Source of the DNA: Lachnospiraceae bacterium
GTDB lineage: Bacteria > Bacillota > Clostridia > Lachnospirales > Lachnospiraceae
Assembly (NCBI GenBank): GCA_017622845.1
Contig: JAGAQJ010000022.1
Span: 26,364-90,363, forward strand
Direction of reading: 5' to 3'
Length of the DNA: 64,000 nt
Under the pieces are notes generated by a model. It was not told the DNA's origin. It worked only from the letters and a program-made list of their open reading frames with translations, and did no database searches. Positions 1 through 8,354 of the stretch are shown here, one piece after another (position 1 is the stretch's first letter; each line of letters starts with the position of its first letter). A program made the position numbers and the translations under genes.

Positions 1-1
1 T

Positions 2-3000
2 GATAAAGTTATGGATAACGAAGCATATAAGGGTCACGGACTGACCGCAGATGAGATTATGCAGCAGGCGTCAAATTCTGACGCCCATACCCAAAAAGAC
101 TTTATGATAGTGATGTCTTCGTGCGTTTCAGGGGAAGACCTTCAGAAGATGCAGGATGAAGGCTTCCGCCCGGGAAGCACAGACGTAGAGACTTATGTAA
201 ATATCGTAGATAAGATAAAGGTAACGCTGGCACAGGCAGGAGTTGAGGTCGCAGGCTACAATGATGACCTGGACGTGGAGACAATTGAACAGATAACAGG
301 AAGCAAAGTGGATGCCAATGAGCTGGTGGATAAGCTTTCAGACGCATTGCAAAAAAATGACATACCTGTCACAAACGAAAATATTACAGAGCTGGTAAAG
401 GCTGTTATGGAGGCATCAGGCATCGGAGAGCTGTCAGAAGATGCCATAAAGTATCTGGTGGTAAACCGGAAGGCGCCCACGATAGAAAATATTTATAAAG
501 CACAGTACTCGAGCGCTGACAGTATCAGACAGTCACAGGGCTACTACAGCGAAGGCGTGGGAAATTACGGAAAATATTACGCCAGGAAAGCGGACAGCAT
601 CAACTGGGATAATCTGAAAAATCAGTTGGAAGCAGTCGTAAAGCAGGCAGGGCTTGATGCGAATCAGGACATGAAGGCACAGGCAATAGAGAATGCAAAG
701 TGGCTTGTGGAATCAGGAATTGAGCTGAATGCCGGGAATCTTACGATGGTTACGGCGCTCAAAAATCTGCCGCTTCCTATGAATCAGAGCGATATCGCGG
801 ATTTGTGTGTTGCAGCTATGGAAAACGGCAAGTCGCCCACAAAGGCAGATATGACAGGTGAACAGTCTGTCGTGCAGCAGGCGCAGGAGGTTAAGGAACA
901 GGTTGAGCAGATATCGGATGAAGCAGTCCGCATGGTTGCTGACTCCGGTAAGGATATGAATATCAAAAATCTGTCACAGGCTCAAAAGCAGCTTGAGGAA
1001 CAGACGGTAAGCGCGGCAGACCGGAATGCGTCAACGGATAACGCTTCTCTGAATGGAGCTTCCGCAGAGGACGCTTCCTTAAAAGAGGTACAGGCAAGAC
1101 GGCAGCTCGAAGAAATCAGACTTATCATGACTGAGGAAGCAAACAGGCATTTGTTAAAGGCAGGCATTTCGATTGATACGACAGAGCTTTCAACACTTGT
1201 GGAGGCATTAAAAACAGCGGAGAGCAGAATCAAAGCGTCGCTGTTCCAGGGTGCGGATGCTGCTGAGAATACGCAGCGGGCACTGATATATGAGGAGACG
1301 CTGACAAAGACAAAAGAGCTTGCAGACATGCCGGCAGCCGTACTTGGGAAGCTGATGTCAAGCGTGCGCAGCAGTACGCTTCTTCACATACATGAGGCAG
1401 GAAAGGAGCTGCAAAACGAGCTTCAGCAGAATGACGGACAAAATTCAACTCAGAATCAGCAGGGCAGGGCGCAGGAAGCATATGAGACTCTGATGACAGA
1501 GCCGAGAAAAGATTTGGGAGACAAGATTACAAAAGCCTTCCGGAACATTGATGACATTCTGACAGACATGGGACTGGAGACAAACGAGGCAAACAGGCGC
1601 GCAGTGAGAATTCTCGGCTACAACAGCATGGATATCACAGAAGAAAATATCAATACTGTCAAAGCGGCGGACAGTCAGGTAACCTCCGTCATCAGCAGAA
1701 TGACTCCGGCAGCCACGCTTCAGATGATACGAGAGCAGAAAAATCCTCTTGAAATGACGATGGAGGAGCTGGACGAATACCTTAACAGCAAGGAGTCAGA
1801 GCCGACAGCCGATGCGGAAAAATATTCAAAATTCCTGCAGAGACTTGACAGGAGTAAAGGCATCAGCGAGGAGGAACGTGAAGCCTATATCGGTATTTAC
1901 AGAATGTTCCGCCAAATTGAGAAATCGGACGGAGCAGTGATTGGAAGCCTTGTAGCAGCAGGTGCGCAGATGAATTTCAAGAATATGCTCTCCGCGGTGA
2001 GGACAGCAGCCGGAAAAAATATGGATGTGCGCATAGATGACGGGTTTGGCGGTCTTGAAAGCCTCATAACAAAGGGAAAGGCAATTGATGAGCAAATCAA
2101 TACAGGTTATCAGAATTCTGCTGAAAGCAGTTCCGAAGAGCAGGATACACAGGAACAGGAAAAATACTATGCAAGACGTTCCGGTGAGATTAATGATGAG
2201 CTTGCCAATAAGACAGACCTTGAGAGACTTGACAGTACGAGGATTACGGCTGAAACCACAATGGAACAGTTTGCAGATACACTAAAAATGACACGGGTGT
2301 CAGAAAACAGCGAAGCTGCCAGACAGGAAAGAGCAGAAAACCTCAAGAATTTTCAGAATACTATGCATGAGGCGGAGCAAATCGATGAGCAGATTATTGA
2401 GTCGCTGATAGCATATGGGCAGCCGATTAGCGTCGATAACATACAGGCAGCTTCCATGCTGATATTTGAAAGAGGCTCTCTTTTCAGACAGGTGATATCT
2501 AATTCCGTTTCAACAGAAAATGCAGACGAGTCGCCAGAGGCAGTGTCAGACAGCGATGATGGGGATAACGCAGTATTGGAGCAGGCAGATCATTTTGTGG
2601 AGAGCCTGAGTGATACGAAGCAGGCGCAAATGACCTATCAGGAGCTTATCAGTGAAGCGAACAAAGCAGTTGAGAGCATGATGTATGCAGGCGGTGCTTC
2701 GCGTCTTGACGTAAAGGCAGCAAAAGCATTATACAAGGGCTTGTCGCTTGCAGGAAATCTGGCAAGAGAGGAAAACTACGAGGTTCCCATGAATATTAAG
2801 GGTGAAATTACCTCGGTCAATCTGAAAATATACCATAATGCGTCGCAGGTCGGAAAGGTTGCCGTGACGCTTGATACAGAGAAGCTCGGAAAAGTTGCGG
2901 CGGAGTTTGATGTTACGGCAAACCGCATATCGGGAATGGTTGTATATGAGAACAAGGCAGAGAAGACAGAATTGGAACAGCTTGAGCAGCAGGTAAGAGC

Positions 3001-3178
3001 GGAGCTTACTGCAAATGGAGAAAAGCAAGTCAGCATTAGTCTGGTACATACAAAGTCTGTTGACTTAAACAAATTCGGACAGGACAGGTCGGCAGGCAAT
3101 ACGGAGGTGCAGACTCCAACCAGTGAGCTTTATCAGACTGCAAAGGCATTTTTAACAGCACTCAAAGAAATTGCCTGA
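2..3178 (+). CDS. Large flagellar-locus protein, DUF6240-like, FliK-like C-terminus (5' partial)
   Basis: The reading frame is open to the left edge of the window, so the gene probably begins upstream; the first visible ATG is at 11. The visible product (about 1055 residues) is acidic, Gln/Glu/Ala-rich and built of repeated helical segments, with no signal peptide or membrane segment. Near residues 930-1010 it carries a pattern of alternating strands (VNLKIYH, GKVAVTLDTEKLGKVAAEF) followed by a helix, which resembles the C-terminal domain of hook-length control protein FliK. It lies 31 bp upstream of flagellin, probably in one transcript. Lachnospiraceae often have a long DUF6240 protein next to flagellin genes; assignment to that family is from memory of its N-terminal pattern (AYKGHG, GYDDDL-like). 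The FliK-like role is inferred. Confidence 0.72.
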   Translation, partial: DKVMDNEAYKGHGLTADEIMQQASNSDAHTQKDFMIVMSSCVSGEDLQKMQDEGFRPGSTDVETYVNIVDKIKVTLAQAGVEVAGYNDDLDVETIEQITGSKVDANELVDKLSDALQKNDIPVTNENITELVKAVMEASGIGELSEDAIKYLVVNRKAPTIENIYKAQYSSADSIRQSQGYYSEGVGNYGKYYARKADSINWDNLKNQLEAVVKQAGLDANQDMKAQAIENAKWLVESGIELNAGNLTMVTALKNLPLPMNQSDIADLCVAAMENGKSPTKADMTGEQSVVQQAQEVKEQVEQISDEAVRMVADSGKDMNIKNLSQAQKQLEEQTVSAADRNASTDNASLNGASAEDASLKEVQARRQLEEIRLIMTEEANRHLLKAGISIDTTELSTLVEALKTAESRIKASLFQGADAAENTQRALIYEETLTKTKELADMPAAVLGKLMSSVRSSTLLHIHEAGKELQNELQQNDGQNSTQNQQGRAQEAYETLMTEPRKDLGDKITKAFRNIDDILTDMGLETNEANRRAVRILGYNSMDITEENINTVKAADSQVTSVISRMTPAATLQMIREQKNPLEMTMEELDEYLNSKESEPTADAEKYSKFLQRLDRSKGISEEEREAYIGIYRMFRQIEKSDGAVIGSLVAAGAQMNFKNMLSAVRTAAGKNMDVRIDDGFGGLESLITKGKAIDEQINTGYQNSAESSSEEQDTQEQEKYYARRSGEINDELANKTDLERLDSTRITAETTMEQFADTLKMTRVSENSEAARQERAENLKNFQNTMHEAEQIDEQIIESLIAYGQPISVDNIQAASMLIFERGSLFRQVISNSVSTENADESPEAVSDSDDGDNAVLEQADHFVESLSDTKQAQMTYQELISEANKAVESMMYAGGASRLDVKAAKALYKGLSLAGNLAREENYEVPMNIKGEITSVNLKIYHNASQVGKVAVTLDTEKLGKVAAEFDVTANRISGMVVYENKAEKTELEQLEQQVRAELTANGEKQVSISLVHTKSVDLNKFGQDRSAGNTEVQTPTSELYQTAKAFLTALKEIA

Positions 3179-3209
3179 GTGAAAAGGATACAGGAAAAGA
3201 GGACAACAT

Positions 3210-4874
3210 ATGAGAATTAATTATAATGTTTCATCAATTATAGCAAGAAATGCATTGAATAATAACGATATGAGACTGTCAAACTCTACCCAGAGGTTAT
3301 CGAGCGGATATAAAATCAACAGTGCGGCAGATGATGCGGCAGGACTTGCCATAGCGAGAAAGATGAACGCGCAGATTAAGAGTCTGCAGCAGGCAAACAA
3401 AAACTCCAATGACGGACTTTCTGTTGTAAACACTGCTGACGGCGCAATGGCGGAAATGCACGATATTCTGCAGAGAATGAATGAGCTTGCGGTTCAGTCT
3501 GCAAACGGTACCAACTCCGATTCGGACAGAGAGCAGATTCAAAAGGAAATTGACGAGCTGGTAGAGGAGATGGACAGAATTGCAGATACTACACAGTTTA
3601 ACGCGCAGAATCTTCTGGATGGAAGCTTTGCCTATAAGGGTTTTACCAATACAGAGAATGTTAAAGTGATGTCGTACAGCGAAGGTGTGGCAAGCGGTAC
3701 TTATGCCATCGGTATGCTGACCTATTATCATTATGAAGATACCATTACTTACGCAAATCAGGAGAAGGAAGTGAAACACAAGGAACGCTACGAGGCAAGC
3801 AGCCCGGATGATGTGCAGAAGATGCTGGTTACAAGCACCTCTGTCAGCCAGTATGCAGCCATTGACGGCATTAAAGCTTTTCCGGAAGGCTCTAAGGTAA
3901 TTCTGGAAGACGAGAATATTGTTATAAAGGCTGAGAATGACTTTGAAATAAAAATCACCATGAACAGCCGTGAGCCGATAAACACAGGCATCACGACCAC
4001 GACAGTCGCATCCAATATTACCGTCAACAATTATCGCAATGTTATAGTGGAGAATACTGCCACCAATGAGCGCTACAATATCTCAGAGCTGAATATTTAT
4101 GAGGAAGAGGACGAAAACGGCAATATAACCAGTAAGTGTTATACCAGCATTGAGGATGATAATGGCAGGGATTTGCGGGATGATTTTGCGGGGCTGTTTG
4201 AGAAGCAGTATCCGGATTGCGATATCGAAATTACAAATCTAAGCTACAGCAACGGACAATTCACAGTAGAGTTTGTACCGACAGATTTGAAAACAAATAC
4301 TACCTTGCAGCCGGAGACACTTACCTTTGAGCTTTATCAGGAGAAAAACGAGTACGGCAATGTTGTAGATACAAAGACTCTGGACGATTATTGGTATTCA
4401 ACGACAGAGACGAGGAAGACAACCTATACACTTGGTCAGAACAGTGCAGATGACTGCATTGCCTTAAATATGACAGGCATGGGTGCAATGAAGATTCAGG
4501 TTGGAGCAAACGAAGGGCAGCAGATTGAGATAGAAATTCCGGCGCTCAATACCGTTAATCTGGGAATAGACGACCTTGATGTCAGCACGGAGGATTCGGC
4601 AACTGAGGCAATTGATATCATAGGCAATGCGATTAACCAGTTATCCGGCGTGCGGGCAAAGATTGGCGCGATTTCAAATCGTATCGAGCATACGATTACA
4701 AACCTCAATACAACGGAAGAAAACATGACAGCCTCCTACTCGCGCATCATGGATGTGGATATGGCGACAGAGATGACAGAGTATTCTACGGTACAGGTAC
4801 TTGTTCAGGCTTCAACCTCCATGCTTGCACAGGCAAATGAGAGACCGCAGCAGGTACTGCAGCTTTTACAGTAA
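3210..4874 (+). CDS. fliC: Flagellin
   Basis: Flagellar filament subunit. The N-terminal D0/D1 region (about residues 1-140) has the canonical start MRINYNVSSIIARNAL and the motif LSSGYKINSAADDAAGLAI. The C-terminal D1/D0 region (about 460-554) contains NRIEHTITNLN and ends in the helical repeat found in flagellins (STSMLAQANERPQQVLQLLQ). Between them is a long non-conserved domain of about 300 residues, rich in Thr, Asn and acidic residues, probably the surface-exposed D2/D3 part; at 554 residues the protein is about twice the length of a minimal Firmicutes flagellin. An RBS (AGAGGA) lies just upstream of the ATG. No sigma-28-like promoter was seen in the 31 bp before it, so transcription may come from further upstream. 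FliS follows. Confidence 0.97.
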   Translation: MRINYNVSSIIARNALNNNDMRLSNSTQRLSSGYKINSAADDAAGLAIARKMNAQIKSLQQANKNSNDGLSVVNTADGAMAEMHDILQRMNELAVQSANGTNSDSDREQIQKEIDELVEEMDRIADTTQFNAQNLLDGSFAYKGFTNTENVKVMSYSEGVASGTYAIGMLTYYHYEDTITYANQEKEVKHKERYEASSPDDVQKMLVTSTSVSQYAAIDGIKAFPEGSKVILEDENIVIKAENDFEIKITMNSREPINTGITTTTVASNITVNNYRNVIVENTATNERYNISELNIYEEEDENGNITSKCYTSIEDDNGRDLRDDFAGLFEKQYPDCDIEITNLSYSNGQFTVEFVPTDLKTNTTLQPETLTFELYQEKNEYGNVVDTKTLDDYWYSTTETRKTTYTLGQNSADDCIALNMTGMGAMKIQVGANEGQQIEIEIPALNTVNLGIDDLDVSTEDSATEAIDIIGNAINQLSGVRAKIGAISNRIEHTITNLNTTEENMTASYSRIMDVDMATEMTEYSTVQVLVQASTSMLAQANERPQQVLQLLQ

Positions 4875-4912
4875 TCCTATATGTGTGCTTTTTATACGCA
4901 CATGATGCATTG

Positions 4913-4930
4913 GGCAGGCGCAGACCTGCC
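4913..4930 (+). other. Small hairpin between flagellin and fliS
   Basis: GGCAGG and CCTGCC form a 6-bp stem with a 6-nt loop. There is no T-run after it, so it is more likely an mRNA-stability or processing hairpin than a terminator. It could help set a higher flagellin-to-FliS ratio; that is inference. Confidence 0.4.
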
Positions 4931-4956
4931 TGATGAATGGAAAGGTCAGGGATAAC

Positions 4957-5433
4957 ATGACAAAGGAAATGAAACAGATTTTTACAAGACGCATTACGCA
5001 GGCAAACCGCACGCAGTTGGTAGTCGTGGTGTATGATATGCTGTTAGCTTATCTTGAAGAGGGCATGAAAGCATATGAGACGGACAATAAACAGGAATTT
5101 GACAGAAACCTGAATCTTGCCAGAAGCTGCATTGCAGAGCTTAGAAGCAGCTTGAATTTTGAGTATGATTTGTCAAAAAATCTTTTTTCCATTTATGCAT
5201 TTGCCGACCGCGAGCTTGCCGGCGACATTTATGGTGCAAAGACAGATAATATTGATGCAATCATCAAAATGTTTCAAAAGCTGCGGGACGCATACCACAC
5301 GATAAGCAAGGAAGATGACTCAGAACCGCTTATGGAGAATATTCAGGACGTATATGCAGGCTACACCTACGGAAAAACAGATGTCAATGAAAGTCTTGTA
5401 AACTATGGAGCACAGAGAGGCTACTGCGTGTAG
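4957..5433 (+). CDS. fliS: Flagellar export chaperone FliS
   Basis: Cytoplasmic chaperone that binds the disordered C-terminus of flagellin and prevents premature polymerisation. The product is an all-helical protein of about 158 residues with the FliS pattern (TRRITQANRTQLVVVVYDMLL, EGMKAYETDNKQEFDRNLNLARSCIAEL, YIYAFADRELA-like). The ATG at 4957 is preferred over the in-frame ATG at 4933 because AAAGGTCAGGG precedes it, whereas the upstream one has only the hairpin 4913-4930 before it. It is 82 bp downstream of flagellin and ends just before a strong terminator. It is somewhat longer than the usual 125-135 residues because of a C-terminal tail of unknown role. Confidence 0.93.
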   Translation: MTKEMKQIFTRRITQANRTQLVVVVYDMLLAYLEEGMKAYETDNKQEFDRNLNLARSCIAELRSSLNFEYDLSKNLFSIYAFADRELAGDIYGAKTDNIDAIIKMFQKLRDAYHTISKEDDSEPLMENIQDVYAGYTYGKTDVNESLVNYGAQRGYCV

Positions 5434-5442
5434 CATTCATCT

Positions 5443-5481
5443 GTTTCGTCCGGCATTGATTCAGGCAATGCCGGACGAAAC
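5443..5481. terminator. Bidirectional terminator between fliS and yaaL-like gene
   Basis: A perfect 16-bp inverted repeat (GTTTCGTCCGGCATTG and its complement) with a 7-nt loop sits between two convergent genes. T-rich sequence is poor on the + side, but the strength and placement make a terminator or transcription-collision barrier the best reading. Confidence 0.75.
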
Positions 5482-5485
5482 TGCG

Positions 5486-5803
5486 TTATACAAGCGGCTG
5501 CTGGCAGGTTAAGGCTTCTGCCTCATATAGTTCGGGGGTGTCAGAACAATATTCCTCATATAGCTGCATTTGCTCCGCCTGCTGAAGCAGAAAGCGGTAG
5601 CGCTTCAGGGCAGAATTTACCTCATATATATAACAGTCTATCAGGTCGGGGTCTGTCACATTATCAAAGCCGGAGTAAGCTGTTTCAAGTGCGCATTGTG
5701 TTTTGCGGATGTCGGCAAGCAGCATATCGCGCGGTGTAAGAGGTGCGGAATCCGTGTTAACCGCCGGATTAAGTATACCTTTCAGACTGAAATATGTTTT
5801 CAT
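5486..5803 (-). CDS. YaaL-like DUF2508 family protein
   Basis: Small helical protein of about 105 residues. The central stretch (ADIRKTQCALETAYSGFDNV, then TDPDLIDCYIYEVNSALKRY) is the signature of the DUF2508/YaaL family, where a TDPDLID-type motif precedes a helix with regularly spaced aromatic residues. The family's function is not known to me; in other Firmicutes it sits near recR and sigma-K processing genes. The start at 5803 is chosen because AAAGGAC precedes that ATG by 8 nt; longer in-frame starts exist but lack an RBS. The gene faces fliS across a strong hairpin, so it is not part of the flagellar operon. C-terminal residues 80-105 are not conserved-looking. Confidence 0.75.
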   Translation of the reverse strand: MKTYFSLKGILNPAVNTDSAPLTPRDMLLADIRKTQCALETAYSGFDNVTDPDLIDCYIYEVNSALKRYRFLLQQAEQMQLYEEYCSDTPELYEAEALTCQQPLV

Positions 5804-5937
5804 AGGGATGTCCTTTCTCACTTTCATGATAATTATAGTTAATGGAATGCAGTGATATCCTGTTATCATTAGTATAGATAAGAACAGGAAAAATTATGCA
5901 TTCCATACAAAAAATAATATCATTTTATATATCAAAC

Positions 5938-5963
5938 ACAGCGCCAGTGAACACTGACGCTGT
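5938..5963 (-). terminator. Hairpin, possible terminator
   Basis: ACAGCG-CAGTG pairs with CACTG-CGCTGT around a short loop. On the minus strand it is followed by TGTTTGATATA. A very similar hairpin (GCGTCAG...CTGGCGC followed by TTTT) occurs at about 62538-62563, so it may be a recurring terminator sequence. The gene it would terminate is not evident. Confidence 0.4.
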
Positions 5964-6020
5964 CTGCCTGAGAGCGGTAAGGTTACTTGTAATTTATGGG
6001 AATCAGCACTGCCTGTTTCG

Positions 6021-6048
6021 CCATCTGCTGCGTTGTCGTCAATCGCCG
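6021..6048. repeat. Short dispersed repeat, copy 1
   Basis: The stretch CCATCTGCTGCGTTGTCGTC followed by AATCGCCG recurs nearly unchanged at 56186-56215, both in non-coding DNA. Its function is unknown. It may be the end of a larger dispersed element. Confidence 0.55.
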
Positions 6049-6079
6049 TATCCACCGCTTCTTCATATGTCATAATCCG

Positions 6080-6425
6080 GTAACAGTTCAGCCGTATGGA
6101 TTATTTTAATCAGGACGAAGGTCGGCAGTCGTATGCCGCCCTTCTGTGTACTGACAACAGTTCGATTTTATGGTTTCACTGAACAGAAGACGGCAGATAG
6201 TATCCTGCAGGGTGCTTGGTGGAGAATGGTGATATTTCTTTATACGATGATACATGCAACAGGTTGGAGACGGAGGCATGGACGCCGACTCGAGCCGGCG
6301 CCGTTTTCATTAGAAAGCCTTGATTCATCGTATTAGGAAATTCCCATTTGAAACCAATGGCAGCCGGAGGGATACTATCTGCCGTTTTCGTCCGGATAGG
6401 AATGCATAAAAGGCTGAACTGTTAC
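6080..6425 (+). mobile_element. MITE-like element, family 1, long form, 8-bp target duplication
   Basis: The 346-bp segment begins GTAACAGTTCAGCC and ends with the exact complement GGCTGAACTGTTAC. It is flanked by a perfect 8-bp direct repeat ATAATCCG (6072-6079 and 6426-6433). The interior encodes no credible protein; a 67-codon ORF in it shares a motif (CVLTTV.FYGF.EQKTA) with another copy at about 22136-22190, which reflects the repeat itself. The last 140 bp recur in inverse orientation at 63861-64000. It lies just upstream of the tad promoter. It is a non-autonomous transposable element by structure; the transposase family is unknown. Confidence 0.85.
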
Positions 6426-6537
6426 ATAATCCGTGCAAAGGTTTATATCAAAATTTACAAATAATTTAAAATATTGTCTATAAAAATGTGAAAATGTCAC
6501 AATAAAAAAATAGTTGTGCTAATTTTTACATTTCGAG

Positions 6538-6565
6538 TGGACAATATTTTTTTAATTGCTATAAT
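6538..6565 (+). promoter_or_regulatory. Promoter of the tad/flp operon
   Basis: TGGACA at 6538-6543, a 16-bp spacer, and an extended -10 element TGCTATAAT (TATAAT at 6560-6565). The expected start is near 6572, giving a leader of about 120 nt that holds a short hairpin (TGCAGCA...TGCTGCA, about 6626-6655) before the first gene. The flanking 250 bp are strongly AT-rich. Confidence 0.7.
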
Positions 6566-6694
6566 CATAAAATGTCAGGTGGAGGAAAGCAGTCTGGCAG
6601 TCAACCGGTTTTCGGTAATATAATCTGCAGCATTTTGTTTCATTCATTGCTGCAATATCCCAAACAATAATTGTAATAAGGAAGGACGTAAAAT

Positions 6695-7195
6695 ATGGGA
6701 ATTCTCATAGGTGTGTTTTGTGCTGCCGTTTTTTGCGACTGGCGTTTTTACAGAATCCCAAATCTATGTATTGCTGTCGGAGCAGCATCAGGATTTTATA
6801 TGACATATGTGTCATATTCTGTTCCAGGTCTTCTGGAAACAGCATCAAGTATGCTTTTGATTTTTATGGCATTCTATCCGTTTTATCTGTTAGGAGGGAT
6901 TGGTGCAGGTGATGTGAAGCTTTTTATGATGATGTGCTGCTATGCAAGAGGTGGGATGCTGATTCGCTATCTGCTTGTCACAATGATTTTGGCATCAGTG
7001 ATGTCCGCATTGAAAATGCTCTTGTTTGCAGAGAGCAGGAAGCGTCTTTTCTATCTGGGAAGATATTTGAGGAAAGCAGTGCTTACCGGAGCGATTGATA
7101 CATATCAGATTGATAAGACACAAAAAAGATGTCTGATACGCTTATCCATACCTGCATTCATCAGTCTGCTGCTCATGTGCACTGGCGTGTATTAG
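6695..7195 (+). CDS. Prepilin peptidase, A24 family (TadV/CpaA-like), first copy
   Basis: Integral membrane aspartic protease that cleaves the leader of Flp pilin and pseudopilins. The two catalytic Asp motifs are visible: FCDWRFYRIPN near residue 15 and GGIGAGDVKLF near residue 72. About five hydrophobic segments span the 166 residues, the usual size for TadV-type peptidases that lack the methylase domain. AAGGAAGG lies before the ATG. It is the first gene of the tad operon. A second, shorter A24 peptidase lies at 14949-15380 in the same locus, so the two may divide pilin and pseudopilin substrates (inference). Confidence 0.9.
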   Translation: MGILIGVFCAAVFCDWRFYRIPNLCIAVGAASGFYMTYVSYSVPGLLETASSMLLIFMAFYPFYLLGGIGAGDVKLFMMMCCYARGGMLIRYLLVTMILASVMSALKMLLFAESRKRLFYLGRYLRKAVLTGAIDTYQIDKTQKRCLIRLSIPAFISLLLMCTGVY

Positions 7196-7243
7196 CACAG
7201 CAGCATCCTGACAGCAGACTGCCGACAATAAAGGAGGAATACA

Positions 7244-8266
7244 GTGATTATGGGTACAAGACAATTTGCCGTCTGTGATAATGACAGAGAGTATCTGAGA
7301 ATGTTTCAGGCATACCTGCAGAAGCAAAATCCGGCTGATTATGAAATCGTAGTATTTGACACCGTTAATCAGGCATTAGCGGCAAGCTGTGAGAATGCTT
7401 TTGAAATACTGCTGGTCGGAGAAAAGATTTATGACAAGAATGTCATAAAAATAAAAGCGACAAAGGTTTTTATCCTGCAGGAGGACGGACTCAGCGGTAT
7501 TACGCAATACAGTATGATTGCAAAATATCAGTCAATGGAAAAACTGATTGCGCAGGTGTTGGATGAGTTTGCACTGGACGACAGCTTTAACAGTGTGGGG
7601 AGATGCGGAAAAAATAAAACTAGCCTTTTGAGCTTTTATGCTCCTGACAGACAGAAAGGACAGAGTGCAGCAGCGCTTGGTGCGGCGCAGGTGTTGGCAG
7701 ATATGGGAAATAAGGTGTTATATATCAATCTTCTGCCCTTTACCGGATTTGAGGAGCTTTTGCGGACAAGCTATGAGTCTGATGTAACAGATTTCCTGTA
7801 TTTTGTACTGAATCATTCAGACAAACTGCTCTATAAGCTCAACAGCATCAAGCAATGTGTGCATGGAGTGGACTATCTGCCGCCTGTGCTGGATTATGCG
7901 GACCTGCTGCACATCAGTGGGCAAGACTGGGAGCGTATGATGGACACGCTTTTGTACAGCAGCGATTATACCCATATTGTGATGGATTTATCGGAGACCT
8001 GTCAGGGCTTTTACCATATATTAGGCAGAAGCGACAGAATTTATCTTTTAACGGATTGCGACACGTCATATGGGAGAGCGATGCTGTCCCACTACAAAAA
8101 GCTTTTAAAAGAAAAAGATTATGGAGTGCTGCTGGACAATTCCATAGAGTTTTCGCTTCCAAGCGGCTGGGAGCATCATAGTGAAAGGCTGGAAAACATT
8201 TCAGTGTCTCCGGTTGGCGTCTGCATGAAGGGCGTGCTTGACATGTGCGGAATGTGTGAAAAATAA
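7244..8266 (+). CDS. TadZ/CpaE-like pilus localisation protein
   Basis: Cytoplasmic 340-residue protein with an N-terminal receiver-like half (about 1-115) lacking a clear phospho-acceptor, and a C-terminal MinD/ParA-like half. The P-loop is degenerate: where deviant Walker A would read KGGVGKT it has DRQKGQSAAALG (around 140), followed by a typical strand VLYINL. TadZ proteins with reduced P-loops are known to mark the pole for Tad assembly. The GTG at 7244 is the start because AAGGAGG sits 6 nt upstream; ATG at 7250 is the alternative. It lies between a prepilin peptidase and the TadA ATPase, the usual place. Confidence 0.82.
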   Translation: MIMGTRQFAVCDNDREYLRMFQAYLQKQNPADYEIVVFDTVNQALAASCENAFEILLVGEKIYDKNVIKIKATKVFILQEDGLSGITQYSMIAKYQSMEKLIAQVLDEFALDDSFNSVGRCGKNKTSLLSFYAPDRQKGQSAAALGAAQVLADMGNKVLYINLLPFTGFEELLRTSYESDVTDFLYFVLNHSDKLLYKLNSIKQCVHGVDYLPPVLDYADLLHISGQDWERMMDTLLYSSDYTHIVMDLSETCQGFYHILGRSDRIYLLTDCDTSYGRAMLSHYKKLLKEKDYGVLLDNSIEFSLPSGWEHHSERLENISVSPVGVCMKGVLDMCGMCEK

Positions 8267-8354
8267 ATGACGAGGTAGTTTTGCATGGTTTGATATTTGT
8301 GGCAGGAAGTCGTAGGGCTGAATTGCTGTGCCTTTGGCAGGAGTGGAGATTCAT

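Noticed and set aside
6133-6336. A 67-codon ORF inside the family 1 element sharing a motif with a frame at 22091-22348
   Set aside because: The similarity follows from the DNA repeat itself; there is no RBS, and the other long copy (63861-64000) does not preserve a corresponding reading frame as far as it can be seen.
6572-6690. Cyclic di-GMP riboswitch in the tad leader
   Set aside because: The conserved GEMM core could not be found; only a short hairpin is present.
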